Part shown: positions 45,950-54,531 of the stretch, piece by piece
Layout: each line of letters opens with the position of its first letter
How positions within the stretch are numbered: position 1 is the stretch's first letter
The notes under the pieces: model-generated
What the model was told of the DNA's origin: nothing
The model's database searches: none
What the model saw: the letters and a program-made list of their open reading frames with translations, nothing else
NCBI RefSeq assembly: GCF_030464885.1
Contig: NZ_JALPRJ010000002.1
Location: 62,001-126,000, forward strand
Direction: 5' to 3'
DNA length: 64,000 nucleotides
DNA from: Caballeronia sp. SEWSISQ10-4 2
GTDB lineage: Bacteria; Pseudomonadota; Gammaproteobacteria; Burkholderiales; Burkholderiaceae
Program-made: the position numbers and the translations under genes

Positions 45950-46258
45950 ATGAAACTACGTCAACTGGCCCATTCCCGAACCGGCGACAAGGGCAATACG
46001 CTGAATGTATCGGTGATCTGTTACCACGCGCGGCACTACGATCATCTGCTCGCGCACGTCACGCCGGAGCGCGTGAAAGCGCATCTAAGCGATGTCGTGA
46101 AGGGTGAGGTGACACGCTTCGAACTACCGGGAATATCGGCGATGAATTTTGTGCTCGGGCGTGCACTGGGTGGTGGCGTGACGCGATCGCTCGCGCTAGA
46201 CGCACATGGGAAATCGCTGAGTTCAGCGTTGATGGATCTGGAGATTCCGGAGCCTTGA
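45950..46258 (+). CDS. AtuA C-terminal-like small protein
   Basis: A 102-residue protein starting LRQLAHSRTGDKGNTLNVSV, the segment that forms the C-terminal domain of fused AtuA proteins. It is one base after the preceding AtuA-like stop, so both are co-translated and probably form a two-subunit enzyme. Followed by a terminator at 46315. Confidence 0.85.
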   Translation: MKLRQLAHSRTGDKGNTLNVSVICYHARHYDHLLAHVTPERVKAHLSDVVKGEVTRFELPGISAMNFVLGRALGGGVTRSLALDAHGKSLSSALMDLEIPEP

Positions 46259-46314
46259 GGATCGCCCGATGCTGAGGCTTGGGATCGTCGTAGCTCATCG
46301 GCGCGAACGATCCG

Positions 46315-46351
46315 AACATCGCCGTCGCGGCTATGCGGCGGCGATGTTTTT
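46315..46351 (+). terminator. Terminator after the AtuA pair
   Basis: AACATCGCCGTCGC (46315-46328) pairs with GCGGCGGCGATGTT (46335-46348) with one G-U pair and a GGCTAT loop; five T cover 46347-46351. Confidence 0.8.
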
Positions 46352-46357
46352 AAAACC

Positions 46358-47782
46358 TTACTCTTCGCTCGCTGCCGCAGTTTTCCGCGGTCGGCGGCTA
46401 CGCGGAGCCGTTTTACGCGGTGCCCTTGCAGAGGCCTTCTTTGCAGCGGGCGCCGCTGTTTCCTGCTCCGTGCTATCAGCAGGTTCGGCTGAAACTGCAA
46501 CCGCAGCTTGCTCCTCATGCCGCTCTTGCGGCGCCTTCGCGGCAACTTTCTTCGCGGCGACCTGACGTCCTCGCCGCGCCGCCCCGCGCTTCGGTTGTGG
46601 CGCTTCGCGCACTTCACTCAGCCGCGCGAGCGCTTCGTCCTCGAGCTCCTGAATCACTGGCATCGCAGCGATCACCGGTTCTTCAACTGCGGCCGGTTCT
46701 TCAACAAATACCGGCGCTCGTTCAAAATACGGTTCGTCGGGCAGAACTTCAGAACGCACTTCGTGACTTTCATGAGTCTCTTCGAAGAGCACCGGTTCGG
46801 GCGCGGGTTGCCGTACATTGCGGCCTTTCCTTCGATTCTTCTCGCCGCCCGATTTCGGCTGCGGCCGCGCTTCCCGTTGCACCACGGGCGGTTCAATTTC
46901 CCGGACCGTTTCCGTACTGCTAGTCGATTGCGTCCGATACACAAACGCACCCGATTTTTCGTCGCGCCCCACTTCGAGCAGACCACGCAATTGCGCTTCC
47001 TCGAGCAGATTGCCGAACGCGCGGAAGCCGTAGTACGACTCGTTGAAATCAGGCTTGCGTCGCTTGATTGCGCTCTTGAGCACCGATGCCCAGATCTTGC
47101 CACTTTCGCCTCGCTCCGAGGCGAGATCGTCGAAGGTTTCCACCGCGATGGCGATGGCTTTGGCCTTGCGGTTTTCGAGTTCCTGCTTCGGCTGCCGGTC
47201 GTCATCGGACGTACGCCTGGGCGAAGAAGCCGACGCCGCCGCCGCGTTCGCATCCCGGGAATCCCGTGCCTCGCGTGCTTCCCGTTTGGCGATCGCGCGT
47301 TGCTGCTCGCGCACGAGGTCGTCGTAGAAAATGAATTCATCGCAGTTCGCGACGAGCAGATCGGAGGTCGAGTTTTTCACGCCCACGCCGATCACCTTCT
47401 TCGCGTTCTCGCGCAGCTTCGACACGAGCGGCGAGAAGTCCGAATCGCCGCTGATGATCACGAAGGTATCGACGTGCGATTTCGTGTAGCAGAGATCGAG
47501 GGCATCGACGACGAGCCGGATGTCCGCCGAATTCTTGCCCGACTGACGCACGTGCGGAATTTCGATCAGCTCGAAACTGGCTTCGTGCATGGCCGCTTTA
47601 AAACCTTTGTAGCGATCCCAGTCGCAATAAGCCTTTTTCACCACGATGCTGCCTTTGAGCAGCAGCCGTTCGAGCACCGGCATGATGTCGAACTTGTCGT
47701 ATTTCGCGTCGCGCACGCCGAGGGCGACGTTTTCGAAGTCGCAAAACAACGCCATGCTGACGCTATCAGGGGATGAGGCCAT
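46358..47782 (-). CDS. NYN-domain (PIN-like) protein with C-terminal LOTUS/OST-HTH domain
   Basis: A 474-residue protein. Residues 8-160 are a NYN/LabA (DUF88) domain: FCDFENVALG gives the first acidic residue, NSADIRLVVDALD the second and IISGDSDFSPLV the third, the set expected for a metal-dependent RNase fold. Residues about 235-300 form a LOTUS/OST-HTH RNA-binding domain (KIWASVLKSAIKRRKPDFNE, GNLLEEAQLRGLLEVGRD). The last 170 residues are a low-complexity tail, acidic then lysine/arginine/alanine-rich, probably disordered and RNA-binding. ATG 47782 follows TGGAG; earlier in-frame starts are less likely. Function probably RNA turnover; target unknown. Confidence 0.85.
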   Translation of the reverse strand: MASSPDSVSMALFCDFENVALGVRDAKYDKFDIMPVLERLLLKGSIVVKKAYCDWDRYKGFKAAMHEASFELIEIPHVRQSGKNSADIRLVVDALDLCYTKSHVDTFVIISGDSDFSPLVSKLRENAKKVIGVGVKNSTSDLLVANCDEFIFYDDLVREQQRAIAKREAREARDSRDANAAAASASSPRRTSDDDRQPKQELENRKAKAIAIAVETFDDLASERGESGKIWASVLKSAIKRRKPDFNESYYGFRAFGNLLEEAQLRGLLEVGRDEKSGAFVYRTQSTSSTETVREIEPPVVQREARPQPKSGGEKNRRKGRNVRQPAPEPVLFEETHESHEVRSEVLPDEPYFERAPVFVEEPAAVEEPVIAAMPVIQELEDEALARLSEVREAPQPKRGAARRGRQVAAKKVAAKAPQERHEEQAAVAVSAEPADSTEQETAAPAAKKASARAPRKTAPRSRRPRKTAAASEE

Positions 47783-47894
47783 AGAAACTCCAGCAGGAAT
47801 GCCGGGTGTGCACGGCAGTATTAACGAGCGCACATGATATCTGTTTGTGCGGCGGGCTTTGATTTGCGTAGCAGCCGGCAGCCCGTCCGGATGA

Positions 47895-49448
47895 TCATGT
47901 AGCGTGTCTTCGTTGACCGGTCGTGCGCGTCGACGCTCCTAGCGCTGTTTGCTCGATCACCCTTGCCAGCGTGTCAAAAGCCGGGCCGATCTGGGCATTG
48001 GGAACGCACGCATACCCGAGCAGCAGGCCGCGACGGGCCGGAGTCTCGCCGCTGTAGTACGCCGCCAGTGCCCGCACGATCACGCCGGCATCGTAAGCGG
48101 CCGCCGCCACCTCGCGGTCGTTCGCATGATCGGGCAGGCCAAGCACGAGGTGCAGTCCCGCCTCGTCGCCCATCACCGGCAGTTCATTGCCAAAGCGTGC
48201 CGTGATCGCATCGATCAGGATTTGCCGGCGCTCGCCGTACAGCGCACGCATGCGGCGCACATGCGAGGTGAGGTGGCCGTCCATGATGAAATCCGTCATC
48301 ACTGCCTGCTGCATCAACTGACCTTCACGGTACAGCTCCGCGACACCGGTCCGGAACGTATCGACCAGATGTTCCGGCGCGATCATGTAGCCGATACGCA
48401 GGCCCGGAAACAGCATCTTTCCCAGACTGCCGACGTAGATCACCTGACCCGCTTCGTCGAGACCCTGCAGCGACGCAAGCGGATGACTGCCGTAGCGGAA
48501 CTCGCTGTCGTAGTCATCCTCGATGATCCACACCTTGTGCTGGCGCGCGTACTCGAGCAACGTGCGGCGGCGCGCGAGGCTCATCACCATGCCGAGCGGG
48601 TATTGATGGGACGGTGTGACTAGCGCGAGCCGCGGCGGGTTTTGCAGATCCTGTTCGCGCGGGTTGAGCCCTTCGTCGTCGACCGGCACCGGCACGAGTT
48701 TGATCCCTGAGGACTGCAGCACGCTGCGCGCGCCCCAGTAGCACGGTTCCTCGACCCATGCGCGGTCGCCGACATCGGTCAGGAGACGCACCGCGAGATC
48801 GATCGACTGATGGATTCCGGTGGTAATGATGATCTGATCGGGCGTACAGTTCACTGAGCGCGCGACGCGCAGGTAATCCGACAAGGCGCGCCGCAGGGGC
48901 CGATAGCCGCCGCCTGGCGCATAGGTCAGCAGATCGGGATTGGCTTCTTTCCACAGCTTTGCCTGCAGGCGGCTCCATGTGCGCGCCGGAAACTCGGCGA
49001 CATCGGGCACGCCCGGCATGAACGCGCCCCACTGCTTGGGCGACACGCCTGCCTGACCGATCAGGCGGCGGCCGCGCGACGACAGGTCGCCGTGTTCGCG
49101 CCGGATGGGAGTGGGCGCGCCTTTGTCGATAGAACCACTAGCCGGCGATGCCCGGCGTGCGTTGACCGCCACGCTGTCGGGCCGCGTATCGGCGACATAA
49201 GTGCCGCTGCCCATGGTCGAGATCACGTAGCCTTCGGCCGTCAACTGGTCGTACACGCGCAGTACCGTGTTGCGGGCAATGAGCAGGTCGCCTGCGAGCG
49301 TTCGTGAACTGGGCAACTTGGTGCCGGGAGGCAACTGGCCGGTCAGGATCGCCTGCTGCATCAGCCGCAGCACCTGCCGGTAGGAGGGTTCGGCTGCAGC
49401 CCGGTCAAGCCGCGCGGAGAGCCAGTCCGACAAGATGACTGTGTCCAA
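47895..49448 (-). CDS. MocR-type (GntR + aminotransferase fold) regulator
   Basis: A 517-residue MocR/PdxR/GabR-like regulator. The N-terminal winged helix (residues 18-85) includes KLPSSRTLAGDLLIARNTV. The rest has the fold type I aminotransferase layout: the WIIEDDYDSEFRYG aspartate and the PLP lysine in VGSLGKMLFPGLRIGY. Such proteins bind PLP and control amine or vitamin B6 genes. Translation starts at TTG 49448, next to the first GGTTC repeat; no nearby ATG exists. Divergent from the polyamine-type transporter, the likely target. Confidence 0.88.
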   Translation of the reverse strand: MDTVILSDWLSARLDRAAAEPSYRQVLRLMQQAILTGQLPPGTKLPSSRTLAGDLLIARNTVLRVYDQLTAEGYVISTMGSGTYVADTRPDSVAVNARRASPASGSIDKGAPTPIRREHGDLSSRGRRLIGQAGVSPKQWGAFMPGVPDVAEFPARTWSRLQAKLWKEANPDLLTYAPGGGYRPLRRALSDYLRVARSVNCTPDQIIITTGIHQSIDLAVRLLTDVGDRAWVEEPCYWGARSVLQSSGIKLVPVPVDDEGLNPREQDLQNPPRLALVTPSHQYPLGMVMSLARRRTLLEYARQHKVWIIEDDYDSEFRYGSHPLASLQGLDEAGQVIYVGSLGKMLFPGLRIGYMIAPEHLVDTFRTGVAELYREGQLMQQAVMTDFIMDGHLTSHVRRMRALYGERRQILIDAITARFGNELPVMGDEAGLHLVLGLPDHANDREVAAAAYDAGVIVRALAAYYSGETPARRGLLLGYACVPNAQIGPAFDTLARVIEQTALGASTRTTGQRRHAT

Positions 49449-49449
49449 G

Positions 49450-49512
49450 TGGTTCTATCCAGAATAATGAAATGGTTCCCTATTGTAGAACCGTAAGCGG
49501 CTATAGTGGTTC
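49450..49512. promoter_or_regulatory. GGTTC repeat array between MocR gene and transporter operon
   Basis: TGGTTC occurs at 49450-49455, 49473-49478 and 49507-49512, with the inverse GAACC at 49488-49492. The direct spacings are 23 and 34 bases. MocR dimers are known to bind separated direct repeats, so this is a candidate operator for the flanking regulator. Confidence 0.5.
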
Positions 49513-49576
49513 ACACATTTGATGCGCTTCCCCTGTTCGGAGGGAGCCAGCCGGGATGGCGAAGGAGACTTGGACC

Positions 49577-50674
49577 ATGAAGACCGAAGACGTGATCGTC
49601 AGCTTTCGAGGTGTGCGCAAGACCTATGACGGTGAGACCCTCGTCGTCAAGCAACTCGATCTGGACATCTACCAAGGGGAATTCCTTACCCTGCTCGGGC
49701 CATCCGGTTCCGGCAAGACCACCTGCCTGATGATGCTGGCGGGCTTCGAGTTCCCGACAGGCGGCGAGATCTGGCTCGACGGGACGCTGCTCAATACGGT
49801 GCCGCCGCACAAGCGGAACATCGGCATGGTGTTCCAGAACTACGCGCTGTTTCCGCATCTGACTGTCGAGCAGAACGTTGCGTATCCGTTGACCGTGCGA
49901 AAGCTGTCGGCTGAAGAGCGTGCGTACCGCGTCGATAACGCGCTCAAGATGGTGCGCATGGAGAGCTTCGCAAAGCGCTATCCGGCGCAGTTGTCGGGCG
50001 GCCAGCAACAGCGGATCGCGCTGGCGCGTGCGCTTGTGTTCGAACCCAAGCTGGTCTTGATGGATGAGCCGCTCGGCGCGCTCGACAAGCAGTTGCGCGA
50101 GCATATGCAGTATGAACTTAAATCACTGCACGAAAAACTCGGCGTGACGTTTGTCTACGTGACGCACGATCAGGGCGAGGCGCTGACCATGTCGGACCGC
50201 GTTGCCGTGTTCGACAAGGGCATCGTGCAGCAGCTCGACACTGTTGACCGGCTGTACGAATCGCCCTGCAATGAGTTCGTCGCGAACTTCATCGGCGACA
50301 GCAACAAGTTGCGCGGTACGGTGGCGGACGTCGACGGAGACTATTGTGAGTTTCATCTGATCGATGGCACGCGCCTCACGGGCCGCAACATCGGCGGCGC
50401 GCGCGCGGGTACGCCGGCGGTGGCGTGCATCCGGCCCGAACGCATGAAGCTTGCGGCCGGCGCATCGCGGGCCGGTACCAACACGCTGGCGGGCGAGGCG
50501 CTCGGGCTGATCTATTTCGGTGACCACGTGCGCATGCGATGTGGCTTGCCGGAACAGGACGAGTGCTTTGTCAAGGTGCCGCTCGGCACTCAAGCGCTTA
50601 ATACCTTTGCGCCAGGCGTTCCGGTCGCGCTCGAGTTTGCGCCTGAGCATCTGCGCGTGTTCGCCGGAGCCTGA
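49577..50674 (+). CDS. Polyamine-type ABC transporter ATPase (PotA-like)
   Basis: ATP-binding protein of about 365 residues: Walker A GPSGSGKTTCLMM, Q-loop GMVFQNYALFPHLTVEQNV, signature [15 protein letters not shown], Walker B LVLMDEPLGALDKQLRE and H-loop YVTHDQGEALTM, with a C-terminal TOBE regulatory domain. ATG 49577 is preferred (GGAG 49563-49566); ATG 49556 would add seven residues. First gene of ATPase-binding protein-permease-permease, the usual spermidine/putrescine layout. Confidence 0.9.
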   Translation: MKTEDVIVSFRGVRKTYDGETLVVKQLDLDIYQGEFLTLLGPSGSGKTTCLMMLAGFEFPTGGEIWLDGTLLNTVPPHKRNIGMVFQNYALFPHLTVEQNVAYPLTVRKLSAEERAYRVDNALKMVRMESFAKRYPAQLSGGQQQRIALARALVFEPKLVLMDEPLGALDKQLREHMQYELKSLHEKLGVTFVYVTHDQGEALTMSDRVAVFDKGIVQQLDTVDRLYESPCNEFVANFIGDSNKLRGTVADVDGDYCEFHLIDGTRLTGRNIGGARAGTPAVACIRPERMKLAAGASRAGTNTLAGEALGLIYFGDHVRMRCGLPEQDECFVKVPLGTQALNTFAPGVPVALEFAPEHLRVFAGA

Positions 50675-50748
50675 GGTTCAGGCGCAAGATAACAACATCA
50701 CACAGTAGTCACTGGTTAGCACACCATCACAAAGAGGAGGAACACACC

Positions 50749-51792
50749 ATGATGAAGATTGGCAAAACGCGTTGCGCTATCGGTGCTGTCGCACTTGCGC
50801 TGGGCGCCGCACAGGTCAGCGCGGCCGAACTGACGGTCGTCAACTTCGGCGGCGCGAACGGCGATGCGCAGAAGGTTGCATTCAACCAGGCATTTGCAAC
50901 GCAGACCGGCAACGCGGTCACCGCCGTCGAATACGACGGCGAGCAGGCCAAAGTGAAGGCGATGGTCGAAGCGAAGCACGTGAACTGGGACGTCGTCGAA
51001 GTCGAATCGGGCGACCTTGGCCGCGGCTGCGACGAGGGCCTGTACGAGAAGTTGGACTGGTCGAAGATCGGCAAGAAATCCGATCTGATTCCGGAAGCGC
51101 CGCAAACGTGCGGAGCGGGCATTTTCGTATGGTCGACGGCACTCGCGTACAACGCGGACAAGCTGAAGACCGCGCCGGCCGGCTGGGCTGATTTCTGGGA
51201 CGTGAAGAAATTCCCCGGCAAGCGCGGCATGCGCAAGGGCGCGCGCTATAACCTCGAATTCGCACTGATGGCCGACGGTGTGGCGCCAAAGGATGTCTAC
51301 AAGGTGCTCGCGACCAAGGACGGTCAGGATCGCGCGTTCAAGAAGCTTGCCGAACTGAAGCCGAACATCCAGTGGTGGGAAGCGGGCGCACAACCGCCGC
51401 AGTTCCTTGTGGCCGGTGACGTGGTGATGTCCACCGCGTACAACGGCCGCATTGACGCCGCGCAGAAGGAAGGCAAGAACCTGAAGGTGGTGTGGAACGG
51501 CAGCATTTACGACCTCGACTACTGGGCCATGCCGAAGGGCACGCCGAACAAGGCGCTGGCCGAGCAGTACATTGCGTACACGCTCACGTCGAAGCCGCAA
51601 CAGGACTACGCGAAGCACATCGCGTACGGTCCGGTGAACGTCGCGGCCATCAAGTCGCTCGATCCGAAGACGCTCGCCAACCTGCCGAACTCGCCGGCCA
51701 ACGGCAAGAACGCAGTGCTGCAAGACCTGGCGTTCTGGACCGACCATGGCGACGAGCTGGAACAGCGGTTCGCTTCGTGGGCTGCAAAGTAA
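50749..51792 (+). CDS. Polyamine-type ABC transporter binding protein (PotD-like)
   Basis: A 347-residue periplasmic binding protein with a signal peptide ending in AQVSA. The mature start ELTVVNFGGANGDAQ is typical of the PotD/extracellular family 1-like group. YDLDYWAMPKGTPNKALAE lies in the C-terminal part. An AAAGAGGAGG ribosome site precedes ATG, indicating high expression. Ligand is probably a polyamine, but opines or gamma-aminobutyrate-like amines are also transported by this family. Confidence 0.88.
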   Translation: MMKIGKTRCAIGAVALALGAAQVSAAELTVVNFGGANGDAQKVAFNQAFATQTGNAVTAVEYDGEQAKVKAMVEAKHVNWDVVEVESGDLGRGCDEGLYEKLDWSKIGKKSDLIPEAPQTCGAGIFVWSTALAYNADKLKTAPAGWADFWDVKKFPGKRGMRKGARYNLEFALMADGVAPKDVYKVLATKDGQDRAFKKLAELKPNIQWWEAGAQPPQFLVAGDVVMSTAYNGRIDAAQKEGKNLKVVWNGSIYDLDYWAMPKGTPNKALAEQYIAYTLTSKPQQDYAKHIAYGPVNVAAIKSLDPKTLANLPNSPANGKNAVLQDLAFWTDHGDELEQRFASWAAK

Positions 51793-51833
51793 GCCCTCAG
51801 AGATAGCTAAATAGCATAAGCAGGCAACACGGG

Positions 51834-51902
51834 GGCGCGGTTTCGCGACACACGAAACCGCGCCGCATCGATGCAGGATCCGCGCGCCACTGCGGCGCGC
51901 GG
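51834..51902 (+). promoter_or_regulatory. Two tandem intercistronic hairpins between binding protein and permease
   Basis: GGCGCGGTTTCG (51834-51845) pairs perfectly with CGAAACCGCGCC (51853-51864). CCGCGCGCC (51880-51888) pairs with GGCGCGCGG (51894-51902). Neither has a T run. They probably protect the binding-protein mRNA and reduce permease expression. Confidence 0.6.
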
Positions 51903-51926
51903 CGGGATGCAAGGCAGGGGACAGGT

Positions 51927-53204
51927 GTGACCACGATGACGATCGCCGCCGATTCATCGCCCGAATCGACGGGTAGACTTAAACGCGAACTGAAGGCCGC
52001 CGAGGCGAAAAAGCGCGCGATGGCGCTGCTGCTGATCGCGCCCCTGGCAATTTTCCTGCTGCTGATTTTTGTCGTGCCGATAGCCGCCTTGCTCGCGCGT
52101 GCCGTGCAGAACCCCGAGGTGGTTGCGGGCTTGCCGCACACATTGAAAGCGCTCAACGGCTGGGATCGCAAGGCCCCGCCCGCCGACGCCGCTTATGTCG
52201 CACTCGCCACCGATCTGCTCGCGATCTCGGACGGTGACGCGATGGGTGCACTGGCGCGACGGTTAAACACCGAAATTCCGGGTTATCGCTCGCTGGTTGC
52301 GAAGACGGCGCGCGCGATGCCTTTCGCTGATGCCGATAACCATCCGCTCGTGCTGACGCCCGCCCAGGTTCACGGGAAAATGGTCGAACTGGACCCGCGC
52401 TGGGATGACATCGCGTACTGGCAAGCCATCGCGAAGAACGGCAGCGCGTACTCGCCGTTCTACCTGCTGGCGTCTCTCGATCACAAACAAGATGGGCTCG
52501 GCCACGTCATCGCGACCGATCCGGATCAACAGATCTATCTCACCGTTTTCAACCGGACTTTCGTGATCGGCGCGGCCGTGACTATCTTCGCACTGCTGCT
52601 CGGCTATCCGCTGGCTTACTGGATCTCTACGCTGTCAGCCCGGCGCGCGAACCTGGTGATGATTCTCGTGCTGATTCCGTTCTGGACCTCGATCCTCGTG
52701 CGCGTGGCCGCCTGGATCGTGATTCTGCAGGGCGAAGGGCTGGTCAACAAGGCGCTGATTGCGAGCGGGCTGATCCATGATCCGCTTGCGTTGTTGTTCA
52801 ACCGGGTCGGCGTGTACATCTCGATGACGCACATTCTGCTGCCGTTCATGATCCTGCCGCTCTACAGCGTGATGAAGTCGATCCCGCCGACCTATCAGCG
52901 CGCGGCGATTTCCTTGGGCAGCCACCCGTTCGCCGCCTTCTGGCGTGTCTATGTGCCGCAGACCTATCCGGGTATTGGGGCGGGTGCATTGCTGGTGTTC
53001 ATTCTCGCGATCGGCTACTACATCACGCCGGCGCTGCTCGGAGGACCGAACGACCAGATGGTCAGCTACTACGTCGCGTATTTCACCAACGTGACGATCA
53101 ACTGGGGCATGGCGTGTGCACTCGGCGCGTTGCTGCTCGCCGCGACGCTCGTGCTGTATGCCGTGTATGGGCGCTTCACGCGCTCGCAACTGAGTCTCGG
53201 CTGA
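51927..53204 (+). CDS. Polyamine-type ABC transporter permease (PotB-like) with large periplasmic insert
   Basis: A 425-residue permease, about 130 residues longer than PotB. After the first membrane segment (about residues 34-56) comes a soluble stretch to about residue 205, predicted to lie in the periplasm. The regular permease core then begins (VFNRTFVIGAAVTIFALLLG). The coupling loop is YQRAAISLGSHPFAAFWRVYVP. Start GTG 51927 or ATG 51936 are both possible. Confidence 0.87.
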   Translation: MTTMTIAADSSPESTGRLKRELKAAEAKKRAMALLLIAPLAIFLLLIFVVPIAALLARAVQNPEVVAGLPHTLKALNGWDRKAPPADAAYVALATDLLAISDGDAMGALARRLNTEIPGYRSLVAKTARAMPFADADNHPLVLTPAQVHGKMVELDPRWDDIAYWQAIAKNGSAYSPFYLLASLDHKQDGLGHVIATDPDQQIYLTVFNRTFVIGAAVTIFALLLGYPLAYWISTLSARRANLVMILVLIPFWTSILVRVAAWIVILQGEGLVNKALIASGLIHDPLALLFNRVGVYISMTHILLPFMILPLYSVMKSIPPTYQRAAISLGSHPFAAFWRVYVPQTYPGIGAGALLVFILAIGYYITPALLGGPNDQMVSYYVAYFTNVTINWGMACALGALLLAATLVLYAVYGRFTRSQLSLG

Positions 53205-53224
53205 ACCTGGGCGGAGCCTAAACG

Positions 53225-54061
53225 ATGAAACTTTCCAAACCCCTGTTTGCGCCACACATGTCGATGGTCGATCGCGTGTGGTATTTTGTGCTGCGCGGTC
53301 TCGCCGTCCTGACATTGCTGTACCTGATCTTGCCGGTGCTGGCGATCGTACCGCTGTCGTTTTCGTCGAGCACGTTCCTCGTGTATCCCATTCCGGGCTG
53401 GTCGCTGCGCTGGTACGAAAACCTGATCGGATCCGCCGAATGGCGCATGGCGGCGAAGAACAGCTTTATCGTGGCGCCGTCGGCTACGGTGGTGGCGACC
53501 GTGCTCGGAACGCTGGCAGCGATCGGTCTGACGAAGGCGAACTTTCTCGGCAAAACGCTGCTGATGGCAGTCCTGATCTCGCCGATGATCGTGCCTGTGG
53601 TTGTCGTCGGCGTCGGCATGTATCTGTTCTTCGCACCGCTTGGATTGGCGAATACGTATGTTGGGCTGATTCTCGCGCATGCTTCGCTGGGTGTGCCGTT
53701 CGTCGTGACGACGGTGGCGGCGACACTGCAGGGCTTCAACTACAACCTGGTGCGCGCGAGCCTGTCGCTCGGCGCGAATCCCGTGACGACGTTCTTTCGC
53801 ATTACATTGCCGGTGATTGCGCCTGGCGTGATCTCGGGTGCGCTGTTCGCGTTTGCGACATCGTTCGATGAAGTGGTCGTCACGCTGTTCCTCGCCGGGG
53901 CGAATCAGACGACGTTGCCGCGTCAGATGTTTACAGGTATCCGCGAAAATATCAGCCCGACCATCGCTGCGCTCGCGACGATTCTGATCGTGTTCTCGAC
54001 AGGCTTGCTGCTCGCGCTCGAATGGTTGCGTGGGCGCAATGCGGCGCGGGCAGTGGCATAA
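53225..54061 (+). CDS. Polyamine-type ABC transporter permease (PotC-like)
   Basis: A 278-residue permease with six membrane segments. FSSSTFLVYPIPGWSLRWYE after the first segment is typical for PotC. The coupling loop NLVRASLSLGANPVTTFFRI and the ATSFDEVVVTLFLAG end are present. It forms the channel with the preceding permease. Last gene of the operon, followed by a terminator. Confidence 0.92.
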   Translation: MKLSKPLFAPHMSMVDRVWYFVLRGLAVLTLLYLILPVLAIVPLSFSSSTFLVYPIPGWSLRWYENLIGSAEWRMAAKNSFIVAPSATVVATVLGTLAAIGLTKANFLGKTLLMAVLISPMIVPVVVVGVGMYLFFAPLGLANTYVGLILAHASLGVPFVVTTVAATLQGFNYNLVRASLSLGANPVTTFFRITLPVIAPGVISGALFAFATSFDEVVVTLFLAGANQTTLPRQMFTGIRENISPTIAALATILIVFSTGLLLALEWLRGRNAARAVA

Positions 54062-54098
54062 ACGCTGTCCATAACACTGCGATACTTCGATTGTCAAA

Positions 54099-54130
54099 GG
54101 GCGCTGAAGCAATTTTCAGCGCCTTTTTTT
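54099..54130 (+). terminator. Terminator after the polyamine-type operon
   Basis: GGCGCTGAA (54099-54107) and TTCAGCGCC (54115-54123) form a 9-pair stem followed by seven T. Confidence 0.9.
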
Positions 54131-54277
54131 GTGCGTCTGGTCTTCCGTTTTTGCTGCCTCGACGACCGTGAGCACTTTCAGTGCGGCACGGCTAGTCAGT
54201 CGAGAACCGGCTAGTCCACTGCCTCGGCCGGATACGCCTTCGACCGCCGCCCGAGTATGAGCATTCAGGGGACCATA

Positions 54278-54297
54278 CAGTCAGAATATCCTGACTG
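54278..54297. repeat. Inverted repeat upstream of the diguanylate cyclase gene
   Basis: CAGTCAG (54278-54284), an AATATC spacer, then CTGACTG (54291-54297). It could be a regulator site in the cyclase leader; no matching regulator is known here. Confidence 0.35.
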
Positions 54298-54531
54298 CAT
54301 TTTCAGGAATTCCCTTCTGTCGCAGCCCTTTAGTAATCCTCGATTTCTGCCGTTTACATGCTCTTGGGGATATGTTTCAGCGCGGACAAGAGAGACATAT
54401 TCAGGCCGACAAGCGCGGTATCAACCAGCTTTAGCCAACCGGGTGTAGGTCTCCAATCAACAGCCCCCCGGAAAGGACACGCACGGCGACATCTCGCCGA
54501 CGCTAGATTGCCCAACGGAGATGAAGATTGC

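Larger units (their letters stand above)
54062..54531. other. Intergenic region before the diguanylate cyclase gene
   Basis: 470 bases. It contains a terminator (54099-54130) and a 7-pair inverted repeat CAGTCAG/CTGACTG at 54278-54297. The rest shows no supported gene; open frames continue into the cyclase gene but lack conserved residues before 54532. Confidence 0.5.
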
